From Moheibacter stercoris (lineage in GTDB: Bacteria; Bacteroidota; Bacteroidia; Flavobacteriales; Weeksellaceae), in contig NZ_JBEPMO010000014.1 of the NCBI RefSeq assembly GCF_040545805.1, forward strand, positions 1-64,000: 64,000 bases of DNA, written 5' to 3'. The notes below the pieces were generated by a model, which was given only the letters and a program-made list of their open reading frames with translations, did not search any database and was not told the DNA's origin. Position 1 is the first letter of the stretch, and each line of letters starts with the position of its first letter. Shown here piece after piece: positions 35,108 through 44,853 of this stretch. Position numbers and translations under genes: made by a program.

Positions 35108-38100
35108 TTAAAGAATTCGCTTGATTTTGTACAATTCCGCATCTAAATTTTGCCAAACATTTTGAGACCAAATTCGAACATACTCAAAACCAGAATTTCG
35201 AAGGATTTTCTCTTTGTGCAAATCTTCTAAATAGCCCAATTCGCTTTCATAAATTGATTTACTCATACATTCAATCGCAATCGGATTATTCTTTCTTTTG
35301 ACTAAAATATCAATAGAATAACCACCAAATCGGTAGTTTTTGTACAATTCTTCTTCTGGAAATTCGGTTCGCATTCGTTTGAATAATTCGTCCACAAAAA
35401 TACTTTCCGTTGTTTCATATTGAATTTCTGAACGATTGGCGATTTGATCAAGCGTCTCTAAAACTTCCCTTCTCGCCTCTTCATTCCCTTCGTGTACCGC
35501 TTTTGCATACGCTAAATACGCATAGAAAACGGCTCTTCGATTGTTGCTTCCTTCTAGCTTTAATGCTTCTTTGTAAGTCGAATAAAATTCAGTTGGAATC
35601 GAATTGCAAACATAAATTTTCTCTTTGGCGCGCGTCACGATGACATTCAATAATTTATACCCTTTGGAATGGTTAATCGGACCGAAACTTTGAATGAATT
35701 TTCCGTCTCGTTTTTTACCATAAGTTGTAGAAAGTATGATGATATCACGTTCATCACCTTGAATGTTTTCCAAATTTTTAATGAAAAAACCAGCTGCTTC
35801 CAAACCTCTCATTTTCTCCGAAAAGGTTTCGTTTTCTGGTTCATTTTCACGTTGAATGATTTTGCGTTTGATGAAATTTCGTTGGGTAATGTTGAAAGTT
35901 GCAATTCCGACTGACGGGTAAGTCCCATCGGATTTGGGTTCAATGGATTCTAAAATTTCCAAGATTTTATCGGCCTCTTCTTCGTTGATATGATCGTGAA
36001 AAGTTCCTCCGGCTTCAAAAAACTCAATTGGTTTCACATCAGAAAGAGAAGGCAAAGGCTTCAAACGCGCTTGGTAAAAGGCATGGTTGGAAAAATCGAT
36101 CAAATACGGATGGCGGGAACGGTAATGAAAATCCAAATGGTTTTTGTCAAACTGATATTCCACCGCATAATCCAAAAGCGATTCTATGTTCAACATCGCA
36201 TTTTTTGCAGTAACCGCTTCTGATTCTTCTTCCGCATCATCTTCATCTTCCAGCGAACCATCAAAAACGCGACTGAAATAATTGGAAGGCGGCATTTGAT
36301 GCTCATCACCCGCAATAATCACATTTTTTCCTTTGAGCATCGCCGGCAAATTGTCTTCCAATTTCAACTGACTCGCTTCGTCAAAAACTACATTGTCAAA
36401 ATAGAAGTTTCGGCCTTGAAAAAGATTACTCGCCGCGTCAGGTGTCGTCAAAATTATTGGAAAGAAACTAGTAAACAGATCCAAATCTTTCATTGAAATT
36501 TGGCGCAAAGAAAGCCGATTATGCTTTTCGCTTCTGCGTTTGTTGTACAAATTGGCAACCGTTAAATCTTTGTTTTCTGTTTCGAATTTTTTAACTGCAT
36601 TACGTTGCTCGATGTCCCAATAATTTTGGATAAAATTCTTTTGAGACGAACTGAAATAAATAATTTTTTTTAAAAATGAAGCGTATTCATCTTCATTGAA
36701 ATCAATCTTTTCAGTGGTTTTCCGTTTCAATACTTCTTGAAAATAAGCCGAAAGTAAACTCGCTTTCCAATTGGAAATGGGTTTTAAATTTTCAATTAAT
36801 TTTTGATTTAAATCGGATTGATTAGATAAAAATTGATACCAATTGTATTCGATTTGAAACGGATCTTCTGGATTGGATTTATACGAATGAAATTGTTTGA
36901 AAACTGAATTCATTCGCGACTCAAATTCTTGAAAACTCATTCCGAAATCACTATTATTTAACCATTTATCCAATTGAATAGAATTCTTTAATGATCGAAC
37001 CGAATTCGCAATTTTATCAGAAGTAGCATTGGAAAATTTCGCTTCGAAATGATTCAGCAAATCTAAATTCTGAAAATCTTCATTCAATTTATCGGAAAAT
37101 CTTTGTTTGGCAATTTCCAACTGAGTTCGATAATTTCGGATTTCATCTTGATTTTGATGCAAATCGGACGAAATGGAAATCGGAGTAAAATTAGAATGCA
37201 AACTAAATTCTTTCATTTTCGCACCGATGATTTGCAAAGATTTTCGGGTTTCTTTTGCTTTGTTCTTGGAAGATGAAAACAATGCCAAAATCTTGAACCA
37301 AAACGAATCGGTTTGATCTTGGTAAACCTCTGAATCAGCCGAAAGCGTTGAAGTCAAGACTTCGGATTGATTAATGAGTTGGTTGATTTCTTCCAATTGT
37401 TGAAGAAATTCTTCTCTTCTTTTGGATTGATAAAATACCTCAAATTCGGATTTCAATTGTTGAATTTCGTTCCAACTTCTTTCGTACATCTGAAAAGATT
37501 CATCCACTTTCAAACGTGTTTCAAACAAAGAATTTCGAATCAACGTTTGCGGATGAAACAAGGCATTTTCTTCTAAGGGTTGAAACTTTCCGTACAATTC
37601 CTCTCCATTTTCCAAAAGATTTTGAATTCCTTTCCATTCCGAATCAGAAAATTCAAATCGAATGTTTTGAATTTCCATTGGAGTGGCATCTTCAGTATTT
37701 TTTAAAATCTGACCGATTATTTCCGTCCAATTATGTTCCGAAATCAAATCTTCATTCAATATTTGATGAATGGAATTGATAGTTTGCTTTGAAGCTTGAA
37801 TATTGCTCAATTGCTCCTGAATCACCGATTCCGGATAAGGATCAATCGCTTTTTTAAAACCGACCTCATCGATGGTTTTTCGCACTGCATCGACGACCAA
37901 TTTACGATCGGCCACGCTGTCCTTGATCATCACCGAATATTTCCCATAGCCTTGTTTGTGCAACGCATTGTGCAAAACTTCCAAAGCGGTTTGTTTTTCG
38001 CAAACCACAATGGTTTTCTGTTTATTTTCCAAGGAATTGATCAAAAGAGCCGTCAAAGTTTGGCTTTTTCCCGTTCCTGGCGGGCCTTGAATTAGAATTT

Positions 38101-39088
38101 TGGATTGAGATTTCAAGGATTCCAAAATGCCTTGTTGTGAAGGATCTGCTTCAATTGCCGTGATGGATTGAAAATTTTTGTGATCGGGTTGAACGATTGA
38201 CTTGAATTCCTTTTTTAAGGTTTCGTAATCGTTGATGATGTTTTGTTTTTGAACTTCAAACAAGGAAAAAATTCCTGCTTTTTCAATGATTCCATCACCT
38301 TTGTTTTTCAACAACTGATCGTAAGCCGCTTTGGTTTTAATGGCGGGAATCGGTTCATAATTGTTGAGTAAAAAATCGAGGTTTTGTTCGATTTTCAATT
38401 TGGACAAAATATTTTGGCAAATCGAAAGCAATTCGGGTTTGTCAATTTTCCCATCTTCCAACATTCTTTCGGGAATCGGATCGAGAATCACGCCTGAATC
38501 GGATTGGAGATGGTTGATCAAAACTTCGTTCAAATAAATGGGATCGTCTTCGGTTCGACTGATTTCCCAAGTATTCATTTCGGGAGAAGGTTTGATTTTC
38601 ACAGACCAAATCAGAATTGGCGAAGCAGAAATTTGGCCATCACTTACATCTTTTCGGAACAGAATTGGGAAACCAAACCCCAAGGAATTCACTCCTTTTT
38701 CGGATTCAATGACTTCGTTTTGAAAAATTAGATTTTCTAAACTACGTCCTAATTTGAAAAGAAGTTCGTCTTTTTTCGATTGAAAATTTGTTTCCTCAAC
38801 TTCTTCTTCCTCATCATATTTGTTCAGATAAATACTATCCCGCGAATTGGAAACTTCTTTGGCCGAATCAGATTTATCGTGAATAGAAAATTTAAAATTG
38901 ACATTTCGTAAGGTCAACAAATCCAAAATAAAACGTTCCGGGAGACTATCAAAAATGGCAGAAAGTCGCGCCAAATCGAACTTATATCTGGAATTACCTG
39001 GAATTGCATTGAGGTGAATTCCGCGTCTATTTCCGACCTTTAATTTGGTTTGAAGGGCATTGAATATTTCAGGAGTAAGTTGATTCAT
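35108..39088 (-). CDS. SF1 helicase fused to a Vsr/MTES_1575-like nuclease
   Basis: A 1326-aa cytoplasmic protein. The N-terminal 300 residues are unrecognised. Walker A is GPPGTGKS (335-342). A long helical insertion, partly coiled coil (about 420-800), follows. Walker B is VVFDEAS (Asp903-Glu904), then AGDEHQMPPSNYF, the FHYRSRHPYLIDFSNHAFY motif and NVIVTRAKEK, typical of Upf1/Dna2-like SF1 helicases. The C-terminus resembles the Vsr-like REase_MTES_1575 fold: YSIDIL (Asp1260), IEC (Glu1273), then LHKEKILRNSGFEYVRIWS. Relatives commonly have IECDG where this one has IECMS. The layout recalls the defence protein Hhe (DUF4011-helicase-Vsr). It stands alone between unrelated genes; a defence role is inferred. 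Confidence 0.85.
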   Translation of the reverse strand: MNQLTPEIFNALQTKLKVGNRRGIHLNAIPGNSRYKFDLARLSAIFDSLPERFILDLLTLRNVNFKFSIHDKSDSAKEVSNSRDSIYLNKYDEEEEVEETNFQSKKDELLFKLGRSLENLIFQNEVIESEKGVNSLGFGFPILFRKDVSDGQISASPILIWSVKIKPSPEMNTWEISRTEDDPIYLNEVLINHLQSDSGVILDPIPERMLEDGKIDKPELLSICQNILSKLKIEQNLDFLLNNYEPIPAIKTKAAYDQLLKNKGDGIIEKAGIFSLFEVQKQNIINDYETLKKEFKSIVQPDHKNFQSITAIEADPSQQGILESLKSQSKILIQGPPGTGKSQTLTALLINSLENKQKTIVVCEKQTALEVLHNALHKQGYGKYSVMIKDSVADRKLVVDAVRKTIDEVGFKKAIDPYPESVIQEQLSNIQASKQTINSIHQILNEDLISEHNWTEIIGQILKNTEDATPMEIQNIRFEFSDSEWKGIQNLLENGEELYGKFQPLEENALFHPQTLIRNSLFETRLKVDESFQMYERSWNEIQQLKSEFEVFYQSKRREEFLQQLEEINQLINQSEVLTSTLSADSEVYQDQTDSFWFKILALFSSSKNKAKETRKSLQIIGAKMKEFSLHSNFTPISISSDLHQNQDEIRNYRTQLEIAKQRFSDKLNEDFQNLDLLNHFEAKFSNATSDKIANSVRSLKNSIQLDKWLNNSDFGMSFQEFESRMNSVFKQFHSYKSNPEDPFQIEYNWYQFLSNQSDLNQKLIENLKPISNWKASLLSAYFQEVLKRKTTEKIDFNEDEYASFLKKIIYFSSSQKNFIQNYWDIEQRNAVKKFETENKDLTVANLYNKRRSEKHNRLSLRQISMKDLDLFTSFFPIILTTPDAASNLFQGRNFYFDNVVFDEASQLKLEDNLPAMLKGKNVIIAGDEHQMPPSNYFSRVFDGSLEDEDDAEEESEAVTAKNAMLNIESLLDYAVEYQFDKNHLDFHYRSRHPYLIDFSNHAFYQARLKPLPSLSDVKPIEFFEAGGTFHDHINEEEADKILEILESIEPKSDGTYPSVGIATFNITQRNFIKRKIIQRENEPENETFSEKMRGLEAAGFFIKNLENIQGDERDIIILSTTYGKKRDGKFIQSFGPINHSKGYKLLNVIVTRAKEKIYVCNSIPTEFYSTYKEALKLEGSNNRRAVFYAYLAYAKAVHEGNEEARREVLETLDQIANRSEIQYETTESIFVDELFKRMRTEFPEEELYKNYRFGGYSIDILVKRKNNPIAIECMSKSIYESELGYLEDLHKEKILRNSGFEYVRIWSQNVWQNLDAELYKIKRIL

Positions 39089-39126
39089 TTTTTAGAAGTG
39101 ATTCGTAAAAATAGGAAACTTCTCGA

Positions 39127-39726
39127 TTAGTTCCCATTCCACTCCTTATAGAATTGCTCCAAAAAGTTTTCTAAAAACTGATGACGTTCTTCGGCTAGTT
39201 TCTTGGCAGAATCGGTATTCAACAAATCTTTTAATTTCAATAATTTATCATAAAAATGCTGAATAGACGTTTCGTCTGGATTTTCAGGATTGTATATTTC
39301 GCGTTGTTTACTTCCGCCATAAGCGAAACATCTCGCGATTCCGATTGCTCCAATGGCATCCATACGGTCGGCGTCTTGGACGATCTTGGCTTCCAAAGAT
39401 TCGGCTTTGTTTCCTTTTGAGAATGAAACTTGGGAAACAATTTCCAATACTTTTTGGATGATTTCTGAATCGACTTCTTCCAATAATAAAAATCCTGAAA
39501 TTAGTTCAATGGAACGGTCCACGCCATCGTGGAGTTTATAATCTCCTAAATCGTGTAACCAAGCGGCTAATTCCACTAAAAAAACATCGGCATTTTCTTC
39601 TTCGGCAATTTGTTTCGCCAATTTCACTACTCGTTCAATATGGTAATAATCGTGGCCGGTTCCCTCTCCAGCAAACTGTTTTAAAATAAAAGCTTGGGTA
39701 TTTTTAAGTATCAATTCTTTGTTCAT
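39127..39726 (-). CDS. HD-domain phosphohydrolase (YpgQ/YedJ-like)
   Basis: A 199-aa cytoplasmic HD-superfamily hydrolase. Metal-binding residues are visible: His in TGHDYYHIERV, the HD pair in LAAWLHDLGDYK and Asp in IVQDADRMDAIGA. The family acts on phosphate esters or nucleotides; the exact substrate cannot be read from sequence. Start at the ATG at 39726 (MNKELILKN); an in-frame upstream start would add 17 basic, unrelated residues. It lies 38 nt upstream of the helicase gene and may be co-transcribed with it. Confidence 0.88.
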   Translation of the reverse strand: MNKELILKNTQAFILKQFAGEGTGHDYYHIERVVKLAKQIAEEENADVFLVELAAWLHDLGDYKLHDGVDRSIELISGFLLLEEVDSEIIQKVLEIVSQVSFSKGNKAESLEAKIVQDADRMDAIGAIGIARCFAYGGSKQREIYNPENPDETSIQHFYDKLLKLKDLLNTDSAKKLAEERHQFLENFLEQFYKEWNGN

Positions 39727-39763
39727 GGAACGAAGATATGTTTTGCGAATGAATTTAAAAATA

Positions 39764-39790
39764 AAAACCCGGACCAAAAGCCCGGGTTTT
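39764..39790 (-). terminator. terminator of the FG-GAP gene
   Basis: Stem AAAACCCGG (39764-39772) with CCGGGTTTT (39782-39790), 9-nt loop, followed on the minus strand by a T-rich run. It ends the FG-GAP transcript before the HD gene. Confidence 0.85.
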
Positions 39791-39799
39791 AACGAATAT

Positions 39800-41542
39800 T
39801 TATCGTTTAATCCATTTTGTACTCATTTGCTGTTTATCAGCTTTTACGTAAACTAAATAAACACCTGGAGGTAAATTGGATAATTGGAAATTTCGGTCTT
39901 TTTTGTTTTGTGAATCACTGTGTTCGAAAACTTTTCTACCCGTCATATCCAAAACAGTCAAATGAAAATTCTGGGTTGATTTCTGGGTTTGAATGTTTAA
40001 CATTCCAGTAGAAGGATTGGGATAGATTTGAATGGATAAATCATCTAAATCACTTACTGCTGCAGTAGGTTCTTGTTGAATAAATCCTTCTCTTGTATTT
40101 CCATTTTTATAGCCATTGCTTAAAATTTTAGTTTCATCAAATGGAACGTTTAAATGGTAGGAAGTCACAAAAGCTGAATCGGTAGCCGCGCCAAAATTCA
40201 TCGTATGTGAATTTAAGGATAGATCCATCATTCCGTCGTTGTTGATATCACCGATAACGGCACCATTCAAATAGGTAAATCCTCTTGGACGAAGCGGAAA
40301 TCCATCGATTTCGCCAGAACCGTCCACCGAATAGGCATGCAAGAATCCATATCCTTCTGAATCGGTGATATTGCTTCCAAAAATTAATTCCATCACACCA
40401 TCATCATTGATGTCGGCAATGGTTATGACTCCTTCGTTTCCACCCACTTTATTAATCGGGAAATTTTCTTGGTTGGTGGCATCTGGATTAAATCCATAAA
40501 TGGTAGGAAGTGGCACTCCATCTTGGGTATTGGGATGTCCAGCAAAAATTTCATATTCACCATCTCCATCAACGTCAGCAACTGTAGGCGGTGCGTATGT
40601 CCAACTCGGAGCAGCTTTTGGCCAACCTGTTCGATAATTCCCATCGTGCTCACGTACATAATAAGCAGAATTATCTCCATGATTAGCACCTACAATTTCC
40701 AAATCACCATCTCCATCTAAATCCACTAAAATTGGGGACTGATAGGAATAGGCTACTCCTGTATTAGCAACAGGAAACCCTGGAAGAAGCGAACCGTCTG
40801 GACGAATTGCATGTAAACCCGTGTTGTATCCGGCTACAATGATTTCTTTGGTACCGTCATTGTCAATATCCGCTACTGAAGGCGTAAAACAAGAAACCGA
40901 AAGGATATCATAAGGCCAATTCTCATTGAAATAAGTTCCATCGACCTTATACACATGAATCAAGGCAGAAGTTGCGCTTACACGTTGCGCTGTGATAATT
41001 TCATAGGTTCCATCATCATCTAGATCGGATACGGTTGGGGCATTTCCTGCCAAAGTGGTACCAAAGGATTTTGGCCAACCATCCATTGTTTCGCCAGAAT
41101 TATCCAAGACTGTAATTCCATTTTGTAGCGTTGAAAAACCGTAATTGATGACAATTTCCAGATTTCCATCATTGTCTAAATCCGCAACAGCAGGCGGATA
41201 AAGCACTGGCCCAGGCATTGTTTTCTCGAATAGCAATGAGCCATCTCCTTTGATGGCTACAAATTTGGTGTTTAAACCAATTAAAAGTTCATCTACCCCA
41301 TCGCCATCAAGATCGGCCAAAGTTAATCCTCTGGTATTTTTCGAATATTGAAAAGCGGGTGCACCATACCACAAAAAGGGTTCAGGATCGATTTCTGTTG
41401 GTGCTTTAAAAGTGTTTTCTGGAACTTCAAAAGTTTCAACAAATAAATTTCCTTGCGAATCCAAACCCGCTCGTTTCATTTGGGTTTGTGAAAAACTGGT
41501 GGTTAGGGTTAGAAAAAGAAAGAAAATAAATAGTTTTTTCAT
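39800..41542 (-). CDS. secreted FG-GAP repeat protein with T9SS sorting tail
   Basis: A 580-aa exported protein with a signal peptide (cleavage near SFSQ). Eight calcium-binding FG-GAP/VCBS-type loops are spaced through the body: DLDGDGVDEL, DLDNDGNLEI, DLDDDGTYEI, DIDNDGTKEI, DLDGDGDLEI, DVDGDGEYEI, DINDDGVMEL and DINNDGMMDL. They probably form a beta-propeller. The final 85 residues (LSIQIYPNPSTGMLNIQT ... GVYLVYVKADKQQMSTKWIKR) are a type A T9SS sorting domain with the YPNPS motif. It is probably a surface adhesin or secreted binding protein. TATATTTG (41572-41565, minus strand) is a possible -7 element. Confidence 0.92.
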   Translation of the reverse strand: MKKLFIFFLFLTLTTSFSQTQMKRAGLDSQGNLFVETFEVPENTFKAPTEIDPEPFLWYGAPAFQYSKNTRGLTLADLDGDGVDELLIGLNTKFVAIKGDGSLLFEKTMPGPVLYPPAVADLDNDGNLEIVINYGFSTLQNGITVLDNSGETMDGWPKSFGTTLAGNAPTVSDLDDDGTYEIITAQRVSATSALIHVYKVDGTYFNENWPYDILSVSCFTPSVADIDNDGTKEIIVAGYNTGLHAIRPDGSLLPGFPVANTGVAYSYQSPILVDLDGDGDLEIVGANHGDNSAYYVREHDGNYRTGWPKAAPSWTYAPPTVADVDGDGEYEIFAGHPNTQDGVPLPTIYGFNPDATNQENFPINKVGGNEGVITIADINDDGVMELIFGSNITDSEGYGFLHAYSVDGSGEIDGFPLRPRGFTYLNGAVIGDINNDGMMDLSLNSHTMNFGAATDSAFVTSYHLNVPFDETKILSNGYKNGNTREGFIQQEPTAAVSDLDDLSIQIYPNPSTGMLNIQTQKSTQNFHLTVLDMTGRKVFEHSDSQNKKDRNFQLSNLPPGVYLVYVKADKQQMSTKWIKR

Positions 41543-41611
41543 AACCTGTAATTTTGATTTTATTCAAATATAATCAATTTTGGGTTTAATTTACGGAGAA
41601 TTAGCCGAAGT

Positions 41612-43483
41612 TTAATCTACTTTCAACTCGGCAATGGCTTGCATACCACGATCTTTCTTTTTGGTGAATTTAAAATTTCCTCCAATCGATTTAATTCGTT
41701 GACTAATGCTATACAAACCTTGATTCCCACTATCGATTTCACCATCAAATCCGATCCCATCATCGGTTACTTCAATGTGTAACCCATTCTCGTTTCGACT
41801 AAATAGAATCTGTGCGTTTTGTGCTTGTGAATGCTTGATAATGTTGTTAATCAATTCTTGAATTACACGAAATAGCATTAATTGTAGTTGCGGATTAAGT
41901 TCGTTTGCTTTGCTATTATCGTCTTGGACGGAAACTTGTACCAATTTGGTTTCGTTAATTTCTTTGGCAAAATGAATGGTAGCTTTGATAATACCGTCTT
42001 TTTCCAAAACGGTTGGCAATAAATTGTGCGCGATATGTCGAACGTCGGCGTGGGTATTGTCCAAAATGGATTTTATTTTCGCCAAATGATCCTGTTGCTT
42101 TTCTGGTGGCAAATGTGGCAAAGACTCTAAACTCATTTTGGCAGCGCCAATCATCGCCGCAACTCCATCGTGCAGTTCGTGCGAAATACGGTTTCTTTCT
42201 CGTTCCTCACCTTGAATGAAGGAGTTCAAAATGGCGTTTTCCTTTTCTTTCTGTAATTGGGCAAGCCTGATTGTATGGTTTTTACGATTGAAATAATAGG
42301 TTCCGCCCAAAATCGTTACCAAAAGGATTCCTCCCAAAATTGCAATCAACAAATTGGTATTTTGCTTTTGAATTTTCAATTCTTGTTCGGCAATTTGCTT
42401 TTCTTTCTTTTCGGTTTCGTATTTGGTGTTCAATTCATTGATTTCCCTTGAAATGTCTTTGCTTGCAATTGAGTCATTTAATGAAATGTATCTGTTAAGA
42501 TGTTTAGAAGCAATACTATGATTTCCATTTTCCAAATGGAGATTTCCTGCAATACGGGAAGATCGCATCAAAGTGGTAAAATCATCCGCTTCTTCGGCAT
42601 ACTGGATAGATTCTTCGGCAAATTTGAGTGCTTCTTTATTTCTTCCCAATTTATTTAAAACTTCTGCCATTTGAGAAAAACTAGTCGCCAAATAAATAGG
42701 ATTTCCTAATTCTTTCGCAGCATTAACTGATTTTTCTGCCAATTCCAGAGAAGTTTTCGGATTTTTTTCAATTCGCGACAAGCAATTGTAAGCTTGAGAT
42801 TCGGCTACCAAATCTGGATTTGATTGCGAATGCTTCAATGCTTTTTCGGCCCAAATTTTGACTTGCGCTGTATCTTTTGTGTAATAATTCGTCAATGCCA
42901 AATTACTCGCAACAGTTGCAATAAATTTTGTGTCTTTTAATTCGTCCAAAATGGAATAGGATTTTTTTAGGTATTCCAATTGTTTGTTGTCGTTTCCCGA
43001 TTCACCCAAAAGAGTAGCAATGTTGGAATACAAATATCCCAAACGCAAGGAAGGTGGATCTTCTTCCAAAATTCTGGCAGCTTTGACATAATAATCAATC
43101 GCTTTTTTCAAATCAGCTTTGTAATACGAACAATTTCCGAGAATGTTGTACACATCCAAATCACTTCGAAATTTCGGCTCAGGATGAGGATTTTCCAGGG
43201 CCAATTTGGCATAGGATTCTGCCTTGTCAAAATCGGATTGTTTAACGTACCAATAAGCGATGGAAAAATACAAATGATCCAAATAGGGAACTTTTTCTTT
43301 TTTGGCTTTTTGCACCAAATCTTTTACCAATTGTTCGCAATTTTCAGATTTTTCTGGGTTGCAATTTTTCAGTTCTTCCGTGTGCTTTACGTAAAAAGAA
43401 CTCATTTCAGGATCCATTCGGCTTTGCCCAAAAAGATTTGTAAATAAAAGAGTAAAAAAAATAATAAGTAGTAGTTTTCTCAT
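41612..43483 (-). CDS. NarX/LiaS-type sensor histidine kinase with TPR sensor
   Basis: A 623-aa two-component kinase with a signal peptide and a periplasmic TPR-rich sensor (about 60-345). A coiled coil precedes one transmembrane helix (about 377-397). The HisKA_3 dimerisation domain has ERNRISHELHDGVAAMIGA (phospho-acceptor His438), and a HATPase domain follows (VIQELINNIIKHSQA, DDGIGFD, GLYSISQRI). It lies 14 nt after the response-regulator gene; the two form a pair. The signal is unknown. TPR sensors of this kind are frequent in Bacteroidota. Confidence 0.93.
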   Translation of the reverse strand: MRKLLLIIFFTLLFTNLFGQSRMDPEMSSFYVKHTEELKNCNPEKSENCEQLVKDLVQKAKKEKVPYLDHLYFSIAYWYVKQSDFDKAESYAKLALENPHPEPKFRSDLDVYNILGNCSYYKADLKKAIDYYVKAARILEEDPPSLRLGYLYSNIATLLGESGNDNKQLEYLKKSYSILDELKDTKFIATVASNLALTNYYTKDTAQVKIWAEKALKHSQSNPDLVAESQAYNCLSRIEKNPKTSLELAEKSVNAAKELGNPIYLATSFSQMAEVLNKLGRNKEALKFAEESIQYAEEADDFTTLMRSSRIAGNLHLENGNHSIASKHLNRYISLNDSIASKDISREINELNTKYETEKKEKQIAEQELKIQKQNTNLLIAILGGILLVTILGGTYYFNRKNHTIRLAQLQKEKENAILNSFIQGEERERNRISHELHDGVAAMIGAAKMSLESLPHLPPEKQQDHLAKIKSILDNTHADVRHIAHNLLPTVLEKDGIIKATIHFAKEINETKLVQVSVQDDNSKANELNPQLQLMLFRVIQELINNIIKHSQAQNAQILFSRNENGLHIEVTDDGIGFDGEIDSGNQGLYSISQRIKSIGGNFKFTKKKDRGMQAIAELKVD

Positions 43484-43497
43484 GCGATATGATGGTT

Positions 43498-44118
43498 TTA
43501 TATTTTCACCAATCCCTCCATTATCGCTTTTCTTACCATTCCAGCAATATTTCTCGCTTCCAATTTCAGCATAATGTTTCCTCGGTGAGTTTCGATTGTT
43601 TTTTCCGATAGAAAGAGTTGTTCCGCTATTTCTTTTGTTGTTTTTTCTTCGACAATTAATTGCAAAATTTCCAATTCCCTTTCAGTTAATTCCACTTTTT
43701 GATTGGAGGTTTGAGTTTCAAAAAAGGCTTGTTGGGTTTTTGAACTATAGTATCTTTCATTGTTTATCACTGCTTTCAAGGCTTTTTCGATTTCATCTCG
43801 GCCATCAATTTTCAATAGATATCCGTCAAACCCTGCACTCACAGAAGATTTAATCGTTGTAGCATCTGAGTGACTCGTTAGTGCAATAACTTTAATGGTT
43901 GGTTGAATCTCTTTAATTTCCTTGATCAATTCTCTTCCATCGATTTTCCCAAAGTGAATGTCCAACAAAATGACATCAAAAGAATGTTCATTAAGTGCGG
44001 CTTTCACTTCATGATGATCTATCGCGGGTTTAATTAAGTTGACAAAATCCAGCGTAGATAATAAAGTTTCCAAACCATCTAAAACTAAAAAATGGTCGTC
44101 AGCGATTAGTATGTTCAT
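43498..44118 (-). CDS. NarL/LuxR-type response regulator
   Basis: A 206-aa response regulator. The receiver domain has ADDHFLVLDG at the N-terminus, the phospho-acceptor Asp53 in VILLDIHFG and the switch Thr/Lys region (IALTSHSDA, YLLKIDG). The C-terminal LuxR-type helix-turn-helix is LTERELEILQLIVEEKTTKEIAEQLFLSEKTIETH. It is the first gene of the pair with the TPR histidine kinase. Targets are unknown; the three exported-protein genes directly upstream are candidates by position only. Confidence 0.94.
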   Translation of the reverse strand: MNILIADDHFLVLDGLETLLSTLDFVNLIKPAIDHHEVKAALNEHSFDVILLDIHFGKIDGRELIKEIKEIQPTIKVIALTSHSDATTIKSSVSAGFDGYLLKIDGRDEIEKALKAVINNERYYSSKTQQAFFETQTSNQKVELTERELEILQLIVEEKTTKEIAEQLFLSEKTIETHRGNIMLKLEARNIAGMVRKAIMEGLVKI

Positions 44119-44168
44119 AGTGTATTCTAGTTGGACTAAAATACATCAAATTCAACTAAATTAAAAGA

Positions 44169-44843
44169 TTAAAGATTTATGTAATATTCTGTGGGTGTAA
44201 TGGTAGTTAATTTCACTTGGATTTCACCTTGTGGCATTTGGGTTGATTCTTCTAAATAGATCCAATTCCCTGGTAAATCAACTGGAAAAAAAATGGGTAA
44301 TTTCGCATCAGAATCCAATTGATTAAATAAATAGATAGGTGCAAAATTTATTTTTTCATTGGGAGCTAAATAAAATTCCGACGTATCATTTACCATTTCA
44401 TAAGTAACCGAATATCCATCTCCTTTGAATTTTGGAAATCCTAGATCTTCTTGGTTGTACCAATTTGATTTTCCATTTGCCACATAATGTTCAGGCAATA
44501 ATTTGGACTTTTCAAATTCAGCTTTCATTTCCAAACGACCTGTTTTTCCAAATTCATCTGTATAATCGACGATATAAGTTCCATCTGGTTTGGCTAAAAT
44601 CCAATTGAACATTTCCCCTGTAATTCCATAAGACTCTGCAGTAAATAACCAATACTGAAGTTTTTCGTTGTAATAAACCCAAACTTCCCCTTTATGCCCA
44701 ATTTCATCTTCTGGAACTGTTGTATTGGTATACTCCCAAATCCAAGCTTGGTCAAATTTGATTTCCTTTTTTTTGACAGTATTTGATTGAGCTTGGCAAT
44801 TTGTAAATACAAAAATAACAAGCAATAACGTTAAGTTCTTCAT
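44169..44843 (-). CDS. hypothetical exported lipoprotein
   Basis: I do not recognise the family. The 224-aa product has a short lipoprotein-type signal (LLVIFVFTNC, Cys16). The mature protein is acidic and rich in aromatics (WIWEYTN, NEKLQYWLF, GEMFNWILAKPDGTY, PEHYVANGKSNWYNQ), suggesting a compact beta-rich fold. It is the third gene of a tight run with two more exported proteins (10 nt after the previous stop). The response regulator begins 50 nt downstream. Confidence 0.65.
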   Translation of the reverse strand: MKNLTLLLVIFVFTNCQAQSNTVKKKEIKFDQAWIWEYTNTTVPEDEIGHKGEVWVYYNEKLQYWLFTAESYGITGEMFNWILAKPDGTYIVDYTDEFGKTGRLEMKAEFEKSKLLPEHYVANGKSNWYNQEDLGFPKFKGDGYSVTYEMVNDTSEFYLAPNEKINFAPIYLFNQLDSDAKLPIFFPVDLPGNWIYLEESTQMPQGEIQVKLTTITPTEYYINL

Positions 44844-44853
44844 ATGATTAGGT

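Noticed and set aside
42980..43447. 155-aa open frame on the plus strand
   Set aside because: It is antisense to the TPR sensor kinase, has a Phe/Ile-rich composition typical of a reverse-complement shadow and no start context. The kinase on the other strand is unambiguous.
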